A stretch of 64,000 nt of DNA from assembly GCF_026262505.1 (NCBI RefSeq), contig NC_067203.1:8184001-8248000 (forward strand). The letters run 5' to 3'. The number at the start of each line of letters is the position of its first letter. The stretch's first letter is position 1. This DNA is from Trichomonas vaginalis G3. Taxonomy: Eukaryota; Parabasalia; Trichomonadida; Trichomonadidae. The translations under genes and the position numbers were made by a program. Under the pieces are notes generated by a model. That model was given only the letters and a program-made list of their open reading frames with translations. It was not told the origin of the DNA and searched no databases. Shown one piece after another: positions 50,390 to 60,743 of the stretch.

Positions 50390-50862
50390 AAAAAAATAAA
50401 CGTAAGAATTCATACAATATTGAACGATTTTGTATCATTTTTTTTAACATATGAAGTAAAAAATGTATGACTCTTACGGTTTTTATTCTTACGTTTTTGA
50501 ATAAATCAAGATTTAAAAAATTTTGTAATCGTAAGAATTCTCACATAATTGAATGATTTTTGAACATACTTCTGAATAGCAGATTTTAAAAATTTATGAA
50601 TAATTTATAAAAAGTTTTTATTCCTACAATTCCTATATTACCATTAATAAAAGAATATATTTTATAATAATTTCATTTCGAACATGTTAAAATTTATCTG
50701 CATTTTGAAAAAATTTTATTATAAATGATAATATAATTTATTAAATTAATATATAACTTATGAATTTTTACTTTTTGTATGAAATAAAATTTAGTATTAA
50801 TAAAGTTATAAAATAAATTGGTGCATGTTAGATGTAAATAAGATATAAAAAAGGTGTTTATG
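50390..50862. repeat. Subterminal repeats of right Maverick
   Basis: Holds a second copy of the subterminal word CGTAAGAATTCATACAATAT with following GAACGATTTT (50400 onward), a diverged third copy near 50528 (CGTAAGAATTCTCACATAAT), and an inverted CTTACGGTTTTTATTCTTAC near 50473. No gene. The left copy lacks this stretch. Confidence 0.6.
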
Positions 50863-51290
50863 AATACTTTAGCAGAACTTCTACTGGTAGAGTTTATACT
50901 GGCAGAACTTCTACTGGTAGAGTTTATACTGGCAGAACTTCTACTGGCAGAACTTCTACTGGTAGAGTTTATACTGGCAGAACTTCTACTGTTTCCCTCA
51001 AAATTGAATACTTTAGCAGAACTTCTACTGGTAGAGTTTATACTGGCAGAACTTCTACTGGTAGAGTTTATACTGGCAGAACTTCTACTGTTTCCCTCAA
51101 AATTGAACACTTTAGCAGAACTTCTACTGGTAGAGTTTATACTGGCAGAACTTCTACTGGTAGAGTTTATACTGGCAGAACTTCTACTTGCAGAACTTCT
51201 ACTGGTAGAGTTTATACTGGCAGAACTTCTACTAGTAAAGTTTCTACTGGTAGAACTTCTACTGGCAGAATTTCTACTGGTTATATATGG
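50863..51290 (+). repeat. 15-bp tandem repeat array, open on both strands
   Basis: About 25 units alternating GCAGAACTTCTACTG and GTAGAGTTTATACTG, with a higher-order repeat marked by TTTCCCTCAAAATTGAA(T/C)AC. As the unit is five codons, long frames result on both strands (plus: AELLL/VEFIL pattern, 161 codons from 50854; minus: SRSSASINST pattern to 51320). Neither resembles a normal protein. It lies in the ~1-kb insertion specific to the right copy. Confidence 0.8.
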
Positions 51291-51431
51291 TGTCAATTTT
51301 TTAAAAAATTTTGAATTCAATGAGTTATATCAAAAATAAAATTCTTGAATAGAGTAAAAAAATTTAAATAATTTATTTAAATATTTTCTTCTGACATTTT
51401 TGAATAATTTATTTTTTTAATTCGTAAGAAA

Positions 51432-51911
51432 ATGAGTGGATCAAGATTCGTAACCGTCAATCAATTAATGGATGTTCTTTCACCAATTCTTGAAAATATT
51501 AAACAAGTAGATGTTTATTTCGATGATTATGTAGAAAGTTTATATTATAAAGGTAAGTTTAATATTAAACCCATTGCTTTTGCATTTGATAATAAATTAA
51601 TTGAAAATGCAAAAATTTGGGAATTAATTCCAGATATTGAATTTATAACAAATATTAAGGATAAATGGTTTAAACGAATTCCAACCACTAAAGTTCTTTG
51701 TAAATTAATGATCAAAACCGAGGCCAAAGAATTTCATGAATTTACATATCATCCAAATAAAGTTTCAGAACTAGAAAATGAAAAACTTCAGAAAAAATTA
51801 AACGATAGACTTTCAAATGATCGTATTGAAAAAATAAATAAACTAGCAGAAGTTGCATTTAATAATGAAATATTTGATGAATATAACCTTGAACTCAGTG
51901 ATGGACTTTAA
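51432..51911 (+). CDS. Maverick hypothetical protein, 159 residues
   Basis: Starts MSGSRFVTVNQLMDVLSPIL after TTTTTTTAATTCGTAAGAAA. It is the counterpart of 6441-6914, with strong conservation of the first two thirds (VDVYFDDYVESLYYKGKFNI, WELIPDIEFITNIKDKWFK) and a more divergent acidic C-terminus. This pair is visibly more divergent than the capsid or virion-type genes, hinting at different source lineages or relaxed constraint. No family was recognised. Confidence 0.6.
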   Translation: MSGSRFVTVNQLMDVLSPILENIKQVDVYFDDYVESLYYKGKFNIKPIAFAFDNKLIENAKIWELIPDIEFITNIKDKWFKRIPTTKVLCKLMIKTEAKEFHEFTYHPNKVSELENEKLQKKLNDRLSNDRIEKINKLAEVAFNNEIFDEYNLELSDGL

Positions 51912-51921
51912 GTCCTGGGCT

Positions 51922-52300
51922 TTAAGGACCCGGGCTCAACGAGTTATGATTTATGAAATCAATTATTTGATTCATTCTTTCTTCAATAATTTCTATTCTT
52001 TTTGTTAAATCATCAATTTTCATTAATGAGGTGATTCTTGATTGAGGAATAGATTTTAAACTAACAACACCTTTTATTTTTGAAATTTTGAATCCATCAA
52101 CTTTAAACATTTTATTCAATTTACATGTTGTCAATTCTTCAAATAATTTTTTATTCTTCGCGTAATAGTCATTAAATTCTTCAACAGATGAAAAAATTTT
52201 TATTTCAGTAATGGTTTAACAACGTTTATTTTTTTTTGAACATTTTCACTTTCATTATTTCTTCCTCCTCTGTTTTCATTTATTTTTAATATGGTTTCAT
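51922..52300 (-). pseudogene. Maverick small coiled-coil protein gene, broken
   Basis: The counterpart of 6070-6436, with the same heptad segment MKIDDLTKRIEIIEERMNQI near its C-terminus and an acidic N-terminal part. A small GC-rich hairpin (51911-51935) sits at its 3' end, absent from the left copy. Broken. Confidence 0.45.
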
Positions 52301-52366
52301 TTATCATTAAATAAAAATTAGAATATAAGTGATGAAATATATTTTTTAATTAATATTAAATCAGAA

Positions 52367-52601
52367 ATGGCGGCAGGATTCTTTAAAAAATTATGGGAAG
52401 GAATTAAGAAAGCGGCGTTGGGTTCATCAAAAAATTATTAAACCCATTGCAAACTTTTTGGCACCAGTAGCGAAAACGGCAGGAACTATCATAGGTGGAG
52501 TATTAGGTACTAAAGCAGGTAATCCGGCGATGGGAGCACAAGCAGGTAACGCAGTTGGTGGAATTGCTGAAGGAATACTTAATAAAATAGGAGGAAAGTA
52601 G
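52367..52601 (+). pseudogene. Maverick amphipathic/glycine-zipper peptide gene, broken
   Basis: Starts MAAGFFKKLWEGIKKAA and matches the 78-residue gene at 5766-6002, including the glycine-rich second half (GTIIGGVLGTKAGNPAMGAQ). Convergent with the related gene at 52622. A membrane-active role is likely by analogy only. This copy is broken. Confidence 0.5.
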
Positions 52602-52621
52602 TGGAAAAATAAATATTATTT

Positions 52622-52837
52622 TTATCTTAGTATCGGTTGAAGTCTTTGATAAACTTTTTCTCCTTTATTTAATATTTCTCTTATTGGGGCAGCTTTTGGT
52701 GTTATTGATTCAGCAACATCACTAATTGCTTCTTTATTCTTAAATATCCAATTTGCTCCTTTCTTCATTGTTTCCCAAACTTTATGCGCTCCTCTTTTTA
52801 CTTTATCCCATAACTTTTTAAAGAATCCTGCAGCCAT
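52622..52837 (-). CDS. Maverick amphipathic peptide, 71 residues
   Basis: 71 residues: MAAGFFKKLWDKVKRGAHKV, then a second helical segment and a basic C-terminus (EKVYQRLQPILR). It shares its first ten residues with the facing gene at 52367, from which it is separated by 20 bases, tail to tail. The first 30 residues make a cationic amphipathic helix with W/F anchors. A role in breaching or shaping membranes, as for adenovirus protein VI, is plausible but unproven. The left counterpart is at 5524. Confidence 0.6.
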   Translation of the reverse strand: MAAGFFKKLWDKVKRGAHKVWETMKKGANWIFKNKEAISDVAESITPKAAPIREILNKGEKVYQRLQPILR

Positions 52838-52907
52838 ACTTGATTATTTCATTAAAATTAAAAATTCATTTTCATCTTTTAATTTTGATTTTTTTATTTC
52901 ATCATAA

Positions 52908-54540
52908 ATGACGACTAACTATTTGGTGCCAAACACTAAACCGATTAATGGAAATGTTTCATTCATTCGAAAAGATAAATGAAATATTCGCAAAGAATGA
53001 CGGTAGAAGATATTATAGAGAACTTGAAAGTTCATGCTATGACTCTGATGCTCCATATTTTGATGATAAACAAACTCATTTAAGAATTACAAATCCGGCT
53101 CATGATGTGAACCAATTAGGTGACACATATATTAAACGTAAAGTTAAAGCAACTTTAGTTTCAAATAAAGCTTTCACATGTGATGTCGCTTTTAAATGCA
53201 TGCGTTTATTCGTTGGTTATAAATCATCAAATCAAAACTTTAAGCAATTAGAAGTAGAAACCGAAAGAGGTGATGCCGGCTATCTTCAGATGGATTGTGC
53301 CCGTGAATCTTTCGCATTTGCAACATATAAACCAAAATCAGAAAGGAAAGTTAAAAAGTTTGTTCATTCATTATATAACAATGTCCAAAAATATGATAAC
53401 TCAGTATGTGGTAAATATATTGACCCCTCGGAAGTTTTCAAGAGAGCAAATGAAGAAGTTGATGTCACTTTTGATATGATTATTCCGGTAAACGATTTGT
53501 TAGCATTTCAGGCGTTCGATGATTATCCTAAATCATTTGGTGATATCATTCTTAAATATTATGTTTTCAGGGATACTTTAGTATTTTGTCAGGTTGACCC
53601 GTTAAGAGTTGCTGATTTACAAAATTACGTTTATGAAAAGATAACTGATGAAAATTATGAAAAGATTATGAATCATGTTTATAAATATGATCGCAAATTC
53701 CAACAAATCGGACTTCCTGCCAAATTAATTACAAGCTTAGCCGCTACATCTGCTGACGCAACAGTTGAAGACGTTATTATTTCATGCACAAAGATGGAAG
53801 TTTTAGAGGATAAATGCATTACACCAGGATATGGTTTAATTGAAGAATCAGTTAAAGCAATACCACGTTTATTCAGTAAGGAAGATCCATTCATGATTCC
53901 AGCTCAACATATTGACGTTCGTTCACTAAATGGAGGTTGCATCACTCCTGAAATCAGCTCAGATTTCTCATACGCTCTTCATAATGTTACAGATGTTGTG
54001 TTAACATTTCCGAAGAATGCAATGCAAAGAACAGTTTTAGAAAATCCAATGCTTCGAGGTCTTCAGGTCACTATAGATTCCAGAAACTTCCCCGATCAAG
54101 CGATGACCACAGTGGGTGACATATTCTTTACACGTATGCTTCAAGCTTCTGATTTAGATGGAGTGAATGAATGCACGGAAGAATACGAGGACTCATTAAC
54201 TAGACCACTGAATGATGATAATGGCACGCCATTAGCTAGAACATGGAAAGACCAAACTTCATTCTTATGCACTATTCCAGTTCAACGTGATGGAGCGGGT
54301 ATATTCTTTGATGGATTAGAAACTTTCAACTCACAAGTTACAGTACAAGTGAAAGCTTATCCAATCATTCAGGGTGAAAATGACACTTACTGTTCAAAGG
54401 TGACAAATCCTCCTCAGGTTTGGTTTACTAGGACTACATATTGGACATGGACACCGGATGAAGGTTTGAAATATCATCAACAGGTACACCACCACAGTAT
54501 AGAAGTTCATATGATGAAATATTGATGAATAGAAATGTTT
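52908..54540 (+). pseudogene. Maverick major capsid protein (double jelly-roll), broken
   Basis: The capsid region of the right copy, from the ATG at 52908 after TTTTTTATTTCATCATAA. A long open stretch of more than 500 codons is preserved. Characteristic segments are FDDYPKSFGDIILKYYVF, QCDPLR-like VFCQVDPLRVADLQ, DVVLTFPKNAMQRT and VWFTRTTYWTWTPD. The size, beta-rich pattern and position before the packaging ATPase fit Polinton major capsid proteins. It forms the icosahedral shell in family members thought to make virions. This copy is less damaged than the left one but still not whole. Confidence 0.78.
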
Positions 54541-54566
54541 AAAATTATAAATTTATTTTTGATTAA

Positions 54567-55364
54567 ATGGATTTAAATTCTGAAGAATTAGGAGTATATA
54601 ATACATATAGATGATATGATTAATGAAGCATTGAGTGATAATAGAAATGCTCTATCTAAGGAAAAATTAATGAAAATTCCATATTCTGAATGTTATTTAA
54701 ATTCAATCACTGCAGCAATTGGTAAACAAAATAAAGGTAAAACATTAACGATATTAAAACAAATTATCATTATTGCTAACACTTCCCCCTATTCACATGT
54801 GTTAATTTATATCAACCGTTCAGGTTCACCTTCAGATGATACATTTGAATCTTTAAAGCATTTAATCAAAATTCCAATTATTTATTTATCACAAGAAGAA
54901 GCAGAAGATTATTTAAAAAACTTTTTAATGTATAAAGAATTATATAATACAATCAAGAAGCAAGGATTAGAGGATAAAATTATTGATAAACAAGGGATGA
55001 ATTATTTGAAACACTTTCTATTTCAAATTTTGATAAAGAATTTTTGCATTCACTAATTTTTCTAGATGATGCCGTGAAATCAAAACTAATAACTAATGAG
55101 AAATCATATTTTAATCAATTATTAACTCAATGTCGACATATTCAGTGTTCATTCTTTATGGCTGTTCAATACTTCAAAGCATTAAGCACAAACATTAAAT
55201 CAAACCTGTCCACCCTTTTCATTTTCAGTGGTTTTAGTCGTCAACAGTTGAACGTTATGCTTTATCAAGTGAATTTACCAATGAGCATTAATGAACTTTA
55301 CACACAATATCAACAATTAGGAGAACATGGAAAAATAATAGTTGATTTAAAAAAGTTAAATTAA
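54567..55364 (+). pseudogene. Maverick packaging ATPase (FtsK/HerA, A32-like), broken
   Basis: Contains the Walker A motif GKQNKGKT (in ITAAIGKQNKGKTLTI, near 54725) and a Walker B-type HSLIFLDDAV, followed by QCRHIQCSFFMAVQYF and LFIFSGFSRQQLNVM. This is the arrangement of the genome-packaging ATPases of Polintons, virophages and large DNA viruses. It sits directly after the capsid gene. The copy is broken. Confidence 0.75.
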
Positions 55365-55413
55365 ATTGATTAACTTTTTATAATTAATTTTTATTTTTTA
55401 TTTATAATTAAAC

Positions 55414-56346
55414 ATGACAGAAATAGCAAATCTTCTACAGGTTCCATTAAAACAAGGACAAACAAAAAGGGTGCATATAATAGAACTATGAAAGTTCCAG
55501 ACGGAATGAAAGAATTAGTCCACATTGTTGCCGGTCTTCAAAAGGATGTTAAACAAATGAGAAACGTTTTAACATTACCAGAAGCTCAAGCATATGCCAA
55601 ACGTCATGGACCAAATTGGGAAGCACATGAAGCAGACATTACAGGACCAAATGGAAAGCCTGATGGTATAAATGAAGTCTTTGTTACTGATGGTCAAGGA
55701 AATATTAAAGTCATAAATGGGTATAAATTAACAATGACGGATTATCCTAAACGTAAAGCATATAATGAACGTTATCCTATGCAATTTGATGAAAATGGAA
55801 AAGCTGTTAAACAACATATCGGAGACAGTAAAATGGTCCAATTATTCATACCGTCATAATCCATATTCTTATTTCAATGAAGAATTAAATGCTATTGAAG
55901 AGGACCGGATTACCTCAATATGTTAACCAGTTTGATGGTCAATATGCAAATTTGAGACCTGAAATTCCAGCTAAGAAATTCTTTAAAGTTGCTTTATTCG
56001 ATCCAGTGTTCAATGAACAGAAAGAAGCAATGAAAGCAGAATTTAAACCAATTCAAGTGGCAAGAATTTCTTCATCTTCACTTTCAGAAGCGTTCAAGGA
56101 ATTGATAAAGAAACCACTTTATTCTCAACAAGGTTATAACTTTGATTTAATTAAAGAAAGTGATAGACGTAAATTAGAAAAATCAGATGGTTTTAAGAAT
56201 GCATGTAATGAAATGATTAAAGATATTGTAAATGATAAAATAAGACTGGAAGAAACTCAAACAATATCAATAACATAATTGGTGCAGTTACAAAGAAAGT
56301 ATAAGCAAACAAGGATGAACCTTGGGATATTACCGTAACAACTAAA
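55414..56346 (+). pseudogene. Maverick unknown structural-type gene, broken
   Basis: The counterpart of 2035-2933, starting [15 protein letters not shown]. Conserved pieces include [39 protein letters not shown] and RPEIPAKKFFKVALFDPVF. The C-terminal third is notably more divergent from the left copy than the rest (for instance ARISSSSLSEAFKELIKKPL against the left ARIASGALSQAFKDLIKKPL), suggesting recombination between lineages. Function unknown. Broken. Confidence 0.5.
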
Positions 56347-56388
56347 TAAAACTTTAAATATATTTTTCTTTTTTTTATTCAATTATAA

Positions 56389-56710
56389 ATGAGAAGACGT
56401 TTCACAAGTCAAAAGAACACAAACGCAAAAGCAGAGATTACGGTTGGTTATAACGTAAATGATGATAAATCACGAATTATTCAAAATGTTAAAGTTAATG
56501 TTAGTCCTGAATTAACAAGGTCAGCAACTCAACCAAATTTATTAACTCGTGACTTACCAGGAGGAGCAAAATAAAGAAGATGGAGACCCAATCATTTTAT
56601 CTGAACCGGTAAAGAACCTGTTGAAATTCCCACTTATCCAACATACCCCCCACCAAACATGAAACCCAGGAATCTACGATTCCAGTCGCAATGCGCCATA
56701 TAAAATAGAC
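56389..56710 (+). pseudogene. Maverick small basic protein gene, broken
   Basis: Starts MRRRFTSQKNTNAKAEITV after TTTTTTTATTCAATTATAA, as at 2002 in the left copy. Basic N-terminus, followed by a proline-rich region. Function unknown; a core or DNA-binding protein is conceivable. Broken. Confidence 0.45.
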
Positions 56711-56725
56711 ATTAATTCTGAATTA

Positions 56726-57066
56726 ATGAAAATTTACCGTGATATAATAATTAATAATTATGATTCAATAATAAATTTAATTGACCAATCGGTTTAATTA
56801 TTTTACCTTATGAATCATTAATTCACATTATCGCCATTCTTTGTGATGTTCAAGATTCAGACGTTAAGATTCAATTTTTCATAGATGATGAGGTTTCATG
56901 CTGCGGAACAGTTGCAAAAATAAATCCTATAAAGGATATTAGCACAATTAAGATATCAAAGAACGGAACAACAACTGAACTTCATTTAACATATAATGAT
57001 ATTTATAATAAAAATAGTTGATGAATATAAAATATCACTTGAAAAATTCTTTGTTAAGGCTATTTA
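56726..57066 (+). pseudogene. Maverick hypothetical protein gene (113-residue type), broken
   Basis: The counterpart of 1336-1677, starting MKIYRDIIINNYDSIINLI. Convergent with the 57064-57543 gene with a few bases of overlap, as in the left copy. Function unknown. Broken. Confidence 0.45.
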
Positions 57067-57543
57067 ATATTCAAGCATTAACATTATCGAATAATAATCC
57101 TTTGAATCATAATCAATAATAATTGACCTTTCACCAGTTTCTATCGTTTGTTTTATTTCTTTTTGTTCCCCACTATCTGGATCGGTCATTGTAATTGTTT
57201 TTGTTATAGTATCAGCTTTATCTTTAACTTCAATCTTTTTTCCATCGGGATATTTAAACCAAAATTCCAAAAATTCGATATTGTCAATCTGTTCATATTT
57301 TAATCTATCAATTACATTTTTAATACCATCTGAAAATCTTATGAAATGGTCATTATATGGGTTTGATTGAACTAAATTTGAATGAAGTGAAATATAACCT
57401 GTTGATGAATATGACATCGACTCATATTTTCTGAAAACACTAAAATTTATAACATGAATGAATTTCTTATTCGTTGAATTTATGAATTCTTGAGGTAATC
57501 TTATTCTAGTTTTATTTATCACTGGAAAATAACGCTTTACCAT
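57064..57543 (-). CDS. Maverick small virion-type protein, 159 residues, unknown
   Basis: Starts at the ATG at 57543 (MVKRYFPVINKTRIRLPQEF); an upstream in-frame TTG at 57576 lies within the divergent neighbour and is not a likely start. Essentially identical to 860-1339. The size and pattern would allow a single jelly-roll minor capsid protein, but no motif proves it. The spacing of 19 bases to the divergent neighbour is conserved. Confidence 0.6.
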   Translation of the reverse strand: MVKRYFPVINKTRIRLPQEFINSTNKKFIHVINFSVFRKYESMSYSSTGYISLHSNLVQSNPYNDHFIRFSDGIKNVIDRLKYEQIDNIEFLEFWFKYPDGKKIEVKDKADTITKTITMTDPDSGEQKEIKQTIETGERSIIIDYDSKDYYSIMLMLEY

Positions 57544-57562
57544 ATTTTTAATCGTAATAAAA
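57544..57562. promoter_or_regulatory. 19-bp divergent start region, Maverick
   Basis: ATTTTTAATCGTAATAAAA, the exact complement of 841-859, lying between the divergent ATGs at 57543 and 57563. A TTTAAATCGTAATAAATG version also precedes the fibre gene at 58298, so the CGTAATAAA word is a repeated start signal in this part of the element. Confidence 0.55.
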
Positions 57563-58273
57563 ATGTCAATTATCAATATTATTTCGAATAATAACTGTGA
57601 ATTAAATTTAACAGTTAGTGGAATTTATAATGTTACTCTCGTTTCTGTGAGTGGTAAATTTAATCCCATTCTTTTAGACCCTTCAGATTATATATCATTT
57701 ATTAAAGATGACCATGAAAAAACGTATGATATGTATATAAATAATGTGATAGCGAAATGGGATATTAACATGATTTTAAGTTATTTAAATGAATCATTTA
57801 TCGTATGGTATGAAGAAAATTTTAAATCAAAACCTGATAAACTTTTTGAACTTGATGAAATAAATAACCTTATTAAATTTCCGCTGAAAATTAAATTTTG
57901 TACTCCTCATCTTCGTTCATTGTTGGGGATATTAAATTTTGAAAAAGATGTTGGGGATGTTTTGTATTCTGACACTGGTTCCAATTTCATTTTAATCAAA
58001 TGTGATAAAGTTAATACCCCAATGAGATTTTCACATCAAACATTAGACCCTAACTCTTACCCATCAATACAAAACATTTTATCCATCAACTTAAACACAT
58101 TTTCTTTATCATATCCGTTTCAATTATCCGGGAATTCATTTATTCTTCATTCAAAAGATTTATCAAATATTAAATTTAGAATAACTGACCTATTTGATTG
58201 TGATTTAGAATTCATGAATGAAATATTATGGCAATTTCAAATAGAAAAAATAGCTGATGAGATAACAGATTAA
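57563..58273 (+). CDS. Maverick virion-type protein, 236 residues, unknown
   Basis: The counterpart of 127-840, nearly identical over the full length. Beta-rich appearance, no catalytic motif; possible minor capsid or vertex protein by position beside the fibre gene (inference). The stop is followed after 24 bases by the fibre gene start at 58298, so the two may be expressed together. Confidence 0.6.
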   Translation: MSIINIISNNNCELNLTVSGIYNVTLVSVSGKFNPILLDPSDYISFIKDDHEKTYDMYINNVIAKWDINMILSYLNESFIVWYEENFKSKPDKLFELDEINNLIKFPLKIKFCTPHLRSLLGILNFEKDVGDVLYSDTGSNFILIKCDKVNTPMRFSHQTLDPNSYPSIQNILSINLNTFSLSYPFQLSGNSFILHSKDLSNIKFRITDLFDCDLEFMNEILWQFQIEKIADEITD

Positions 58274-58297
58274 ATATTTATTTTTAAATCGTAATAA

Positions 58298-60532
58298 ATG
58301 ATTAAAAAACAACAAACAAACAACTTAAGGCAAACCATTACATACCATATGCATATAATTCAAAGACGGCAGAACAAACACAAAGGTTGAATATATGGAG
58401 ATTTGGAGATAGTATTGAAAAATGACCATTTCGAATTCGTTTGCAAAGGTGGTGCGGTGATATCAAATATAAAAGAAATTTTATTTATGAATTCAAAAAT
58501 TAAAGGAATAACGGATGATATAACATCAATTCCACCAGAAGAACAGAGATATTACGCATTAAATGCATTTCCTAAAGTTTTGAAGATTGGAAGATTTAAT
58601 TTAAATGAGGAATTCATAGAAGGTTTCCTAAACGACATAATGAAGAAAGCAGATAAGGAATATGTGGATAGTGAGTTAGGGAAGAGGACAGATAAGGAAT
58701 ATGTGGATGAAAAAGATAATGAAATTAAAGAAATGGTTAAATGGTATCATGAACGGACATCAAAGATTTTAAAAACTAAAGCTGATACAGGATGGGTTTC
58801 AGGATGTTTAGACCTTAAAGCGGATAAAACATATGTTAATGATGAGTTAGGGAAGAAGGCAGATAAGGAAAAAGTTATTTCATTCATTAATACTGAGTTA
58901 GCAAAGAAAGCTGATATATCATTTGTTAATGAAGAAATAAAACAATCAGAGGTTTATTTTACCCCACCATTTTTAAATTTTATGAAATCATCAGATAAAA
59001 CATTTGAAGATATTGAATGGTTATGTTTCGATGGAGTGACCATGTATTTATTTTATATAGGTGGAGCGCTTTATTATTTTAAAACAAATGATTTTAAAAA
59101 CTATGAATCATTTACTCCATCCGTTTTGAATCCTGATACACGAGAGCCAATCATTAATCCAAGAATTTTTTATGTTGAATATAATAACGGTAAATTTATG
59201 GGAATGATAACGGATGGAGTAAATGATTTTCGCCCTTGTTATTCATTCGATTGTATCCAATGGTTCAAATGTAATTTAAATCAAGATGTTAAATTTAAAT
59301 ATCCAAATAATCCTATTAGATGTGTTAATAATAAATGGGTACTAATTTATGAAAACAATCAAATTTTCATTAGTGAGGATGGGATAAATTATTATATGTT
59401 TAGTATGATGTCATCAGATTTGAAAATTGATTATACAAGTAAGTGGTATTACATTAACAACATGTATTTTATCCTACAAAATGATAAAATTTATAGATCA
59501 TATTCAATACCATCTGTTCGTTTTGAACAAATTTTTCAAGCTGATGGAGACATTGAAGCTTTATGTTATGCTTCAAATGTTTGTGTTCTTGTTTCAGGTA
59601 GTATGGTGTATTCATATCCTGTAAGTTATAACAGACATATTTATTTATCACAAGATTTTTCAAGTTGGGAATTGGTTTATTCATTCACTCCAAAATTTAC
59701 TCGAAATTATAGATTTACAAATTTGTTTTATATTGATGGGTATTTCATTGCTTTTGGATGTGGTGATTTAGTAAATATCAGTAGTGATGGAAAAAATTGG
59801 TCTGAAATCACAAAATTTCAAGATGTTAAAAAAGCAATTTTCAAAAATAATATGTTAATATTGATGACAATACCAATTTTAACTTCTTACACGATTTCAA
59901 TATTATATAATAAATTCAATATTCATAATGGATTAGAGAAGAAAGCAGATAAGGAATACGTTAATACTGAGTTAGAGAAGAAAGCAGATAAGGAATACGT
60001 TAATACTGAGTTAGAGAAGAAAGCAGATAAGGAATACGTTAATACTGAGTTAGAGAAGAAAGCAGATAAGGAATACGTTAATACTAAATTAAATACAATT
60101 CTTGAGATGATTTACCCCATTGGTTCAATATATACATCAATGAATTCAACAAATCCGGCAAGTGTTTTAGGTTTTGGTACATGGCAACAAATAATCGATC
60201 GTTTCTTATATTGTGCTAACTCATCAAAACAAACAGGAGGAAGTAAAACAATTACGGGTGAAAATTTACCTGCTCATAGTCATTACGTTAATTTAAACAC
60301 AACTGAAGCAGGATGGCATAAGCATAGATATTGGGATTGGTCCGGAATGATAAAAGGTAAAGGGTATGATGTTAAAGATGAAGTTAAATTTGCTATTAAT
60401 TGTTACTGGAGCGATACACAGGGTTCAGGTAATCATACACATAATGTTTCAGGATATACACAAACGACGGGACAGAGTAAAGATTACATGCCTCCATTTA
60501 TGACAGTTTACGCATGGTTTCGCACGGACTGA
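58298..60532 (+). CDS. Phage-like tail fibre/receptor-binding protein of Maverick
   Basis: The conserved gene start is at 58298; the long open stretch (about 709 codons) runs from 58403. Parts in order: an N-terminal region; a coiled coil with KKADKEYVDSELGK-type repeats (to ~residue 175 of the long stretch); a propeller-like domain (~180-500) with recurrent Asp-box-like words (ISEDGINYYMF, LSQDFSSWELV, ISSDGKNWSEI); four identical 13-residue repeats EKKADKEYVNTEL; and a C-terminal domain with YPIGSIYTSMNSTNPASVLG, FGTWQQIIDRFLYC, ENLPAHSHYVNL, GNHTHNVSGYTQ and YMPPFMTVYAWFR. The last is the signature of phage baseplate/tail-fibre tip domains (T4 gp10/gp12-like, with HxH metal sites). It would act as a trimeric attachment spike at a virion surface (inference). 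The element as a whole is broken. Confidence 0.75.
59933..60088 (+). repeat. 39-bp in-frame tandem repeat in fibre gene
   Basis: Four near-identical copies of a 39-base unit encoding EKKADKEYVNTEL. Identity at the DNA level shows recent expansion; the unit is coiled-coil forming, so changes in copy number would alter shaft length. Related, older units occur near 58640-58910. Confidence 0.85.
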
Positions 60533-60743
60533 AAGTCATGAGCTCCAATTCAGCATACCTCAGTAATGAAATTATACAACTGAAGACCATAACCATAATA
60601 TTAATGTTTTCATTATTTTTTTTCAGTGTGCCTATGTGCCCATGTGTGCCTAGGTCAATTAACTTCTCTGAAAAAGTGTGACAACATGACATTTTGACAA
60701 CAGGGGTGAAAGGAGGAAGGCAAAAATAAATTCAAATCATACT
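60533..60743. repeat. Spacer with inverted copy of the 116-bp repeat
   Basis: Bases 60626-60711 are the exact reverse complement of 86 bases in each unit of the triple repeat at 61543-61890 (GTGTGCCTATGTGCCCATGT onward). The helicase-like region lies between these inverted copies. A GC-richer composition than the surroundings. Confidence 0.8.

Noticed and set aside
50694-51320. A 208-codon minus-strand serine-rich frame
   Set aside because: It is produced by the 15-bp repeat array and has no non-repeat domain; its start and end lie in AT-rich spacer.
50854-51339. A 161-codon plus-strand leucine-rich frame over the same array
   Set aside because: Also a by-product of a 15-bp repeat unit; no start motif like those of the other element genes precedes it.
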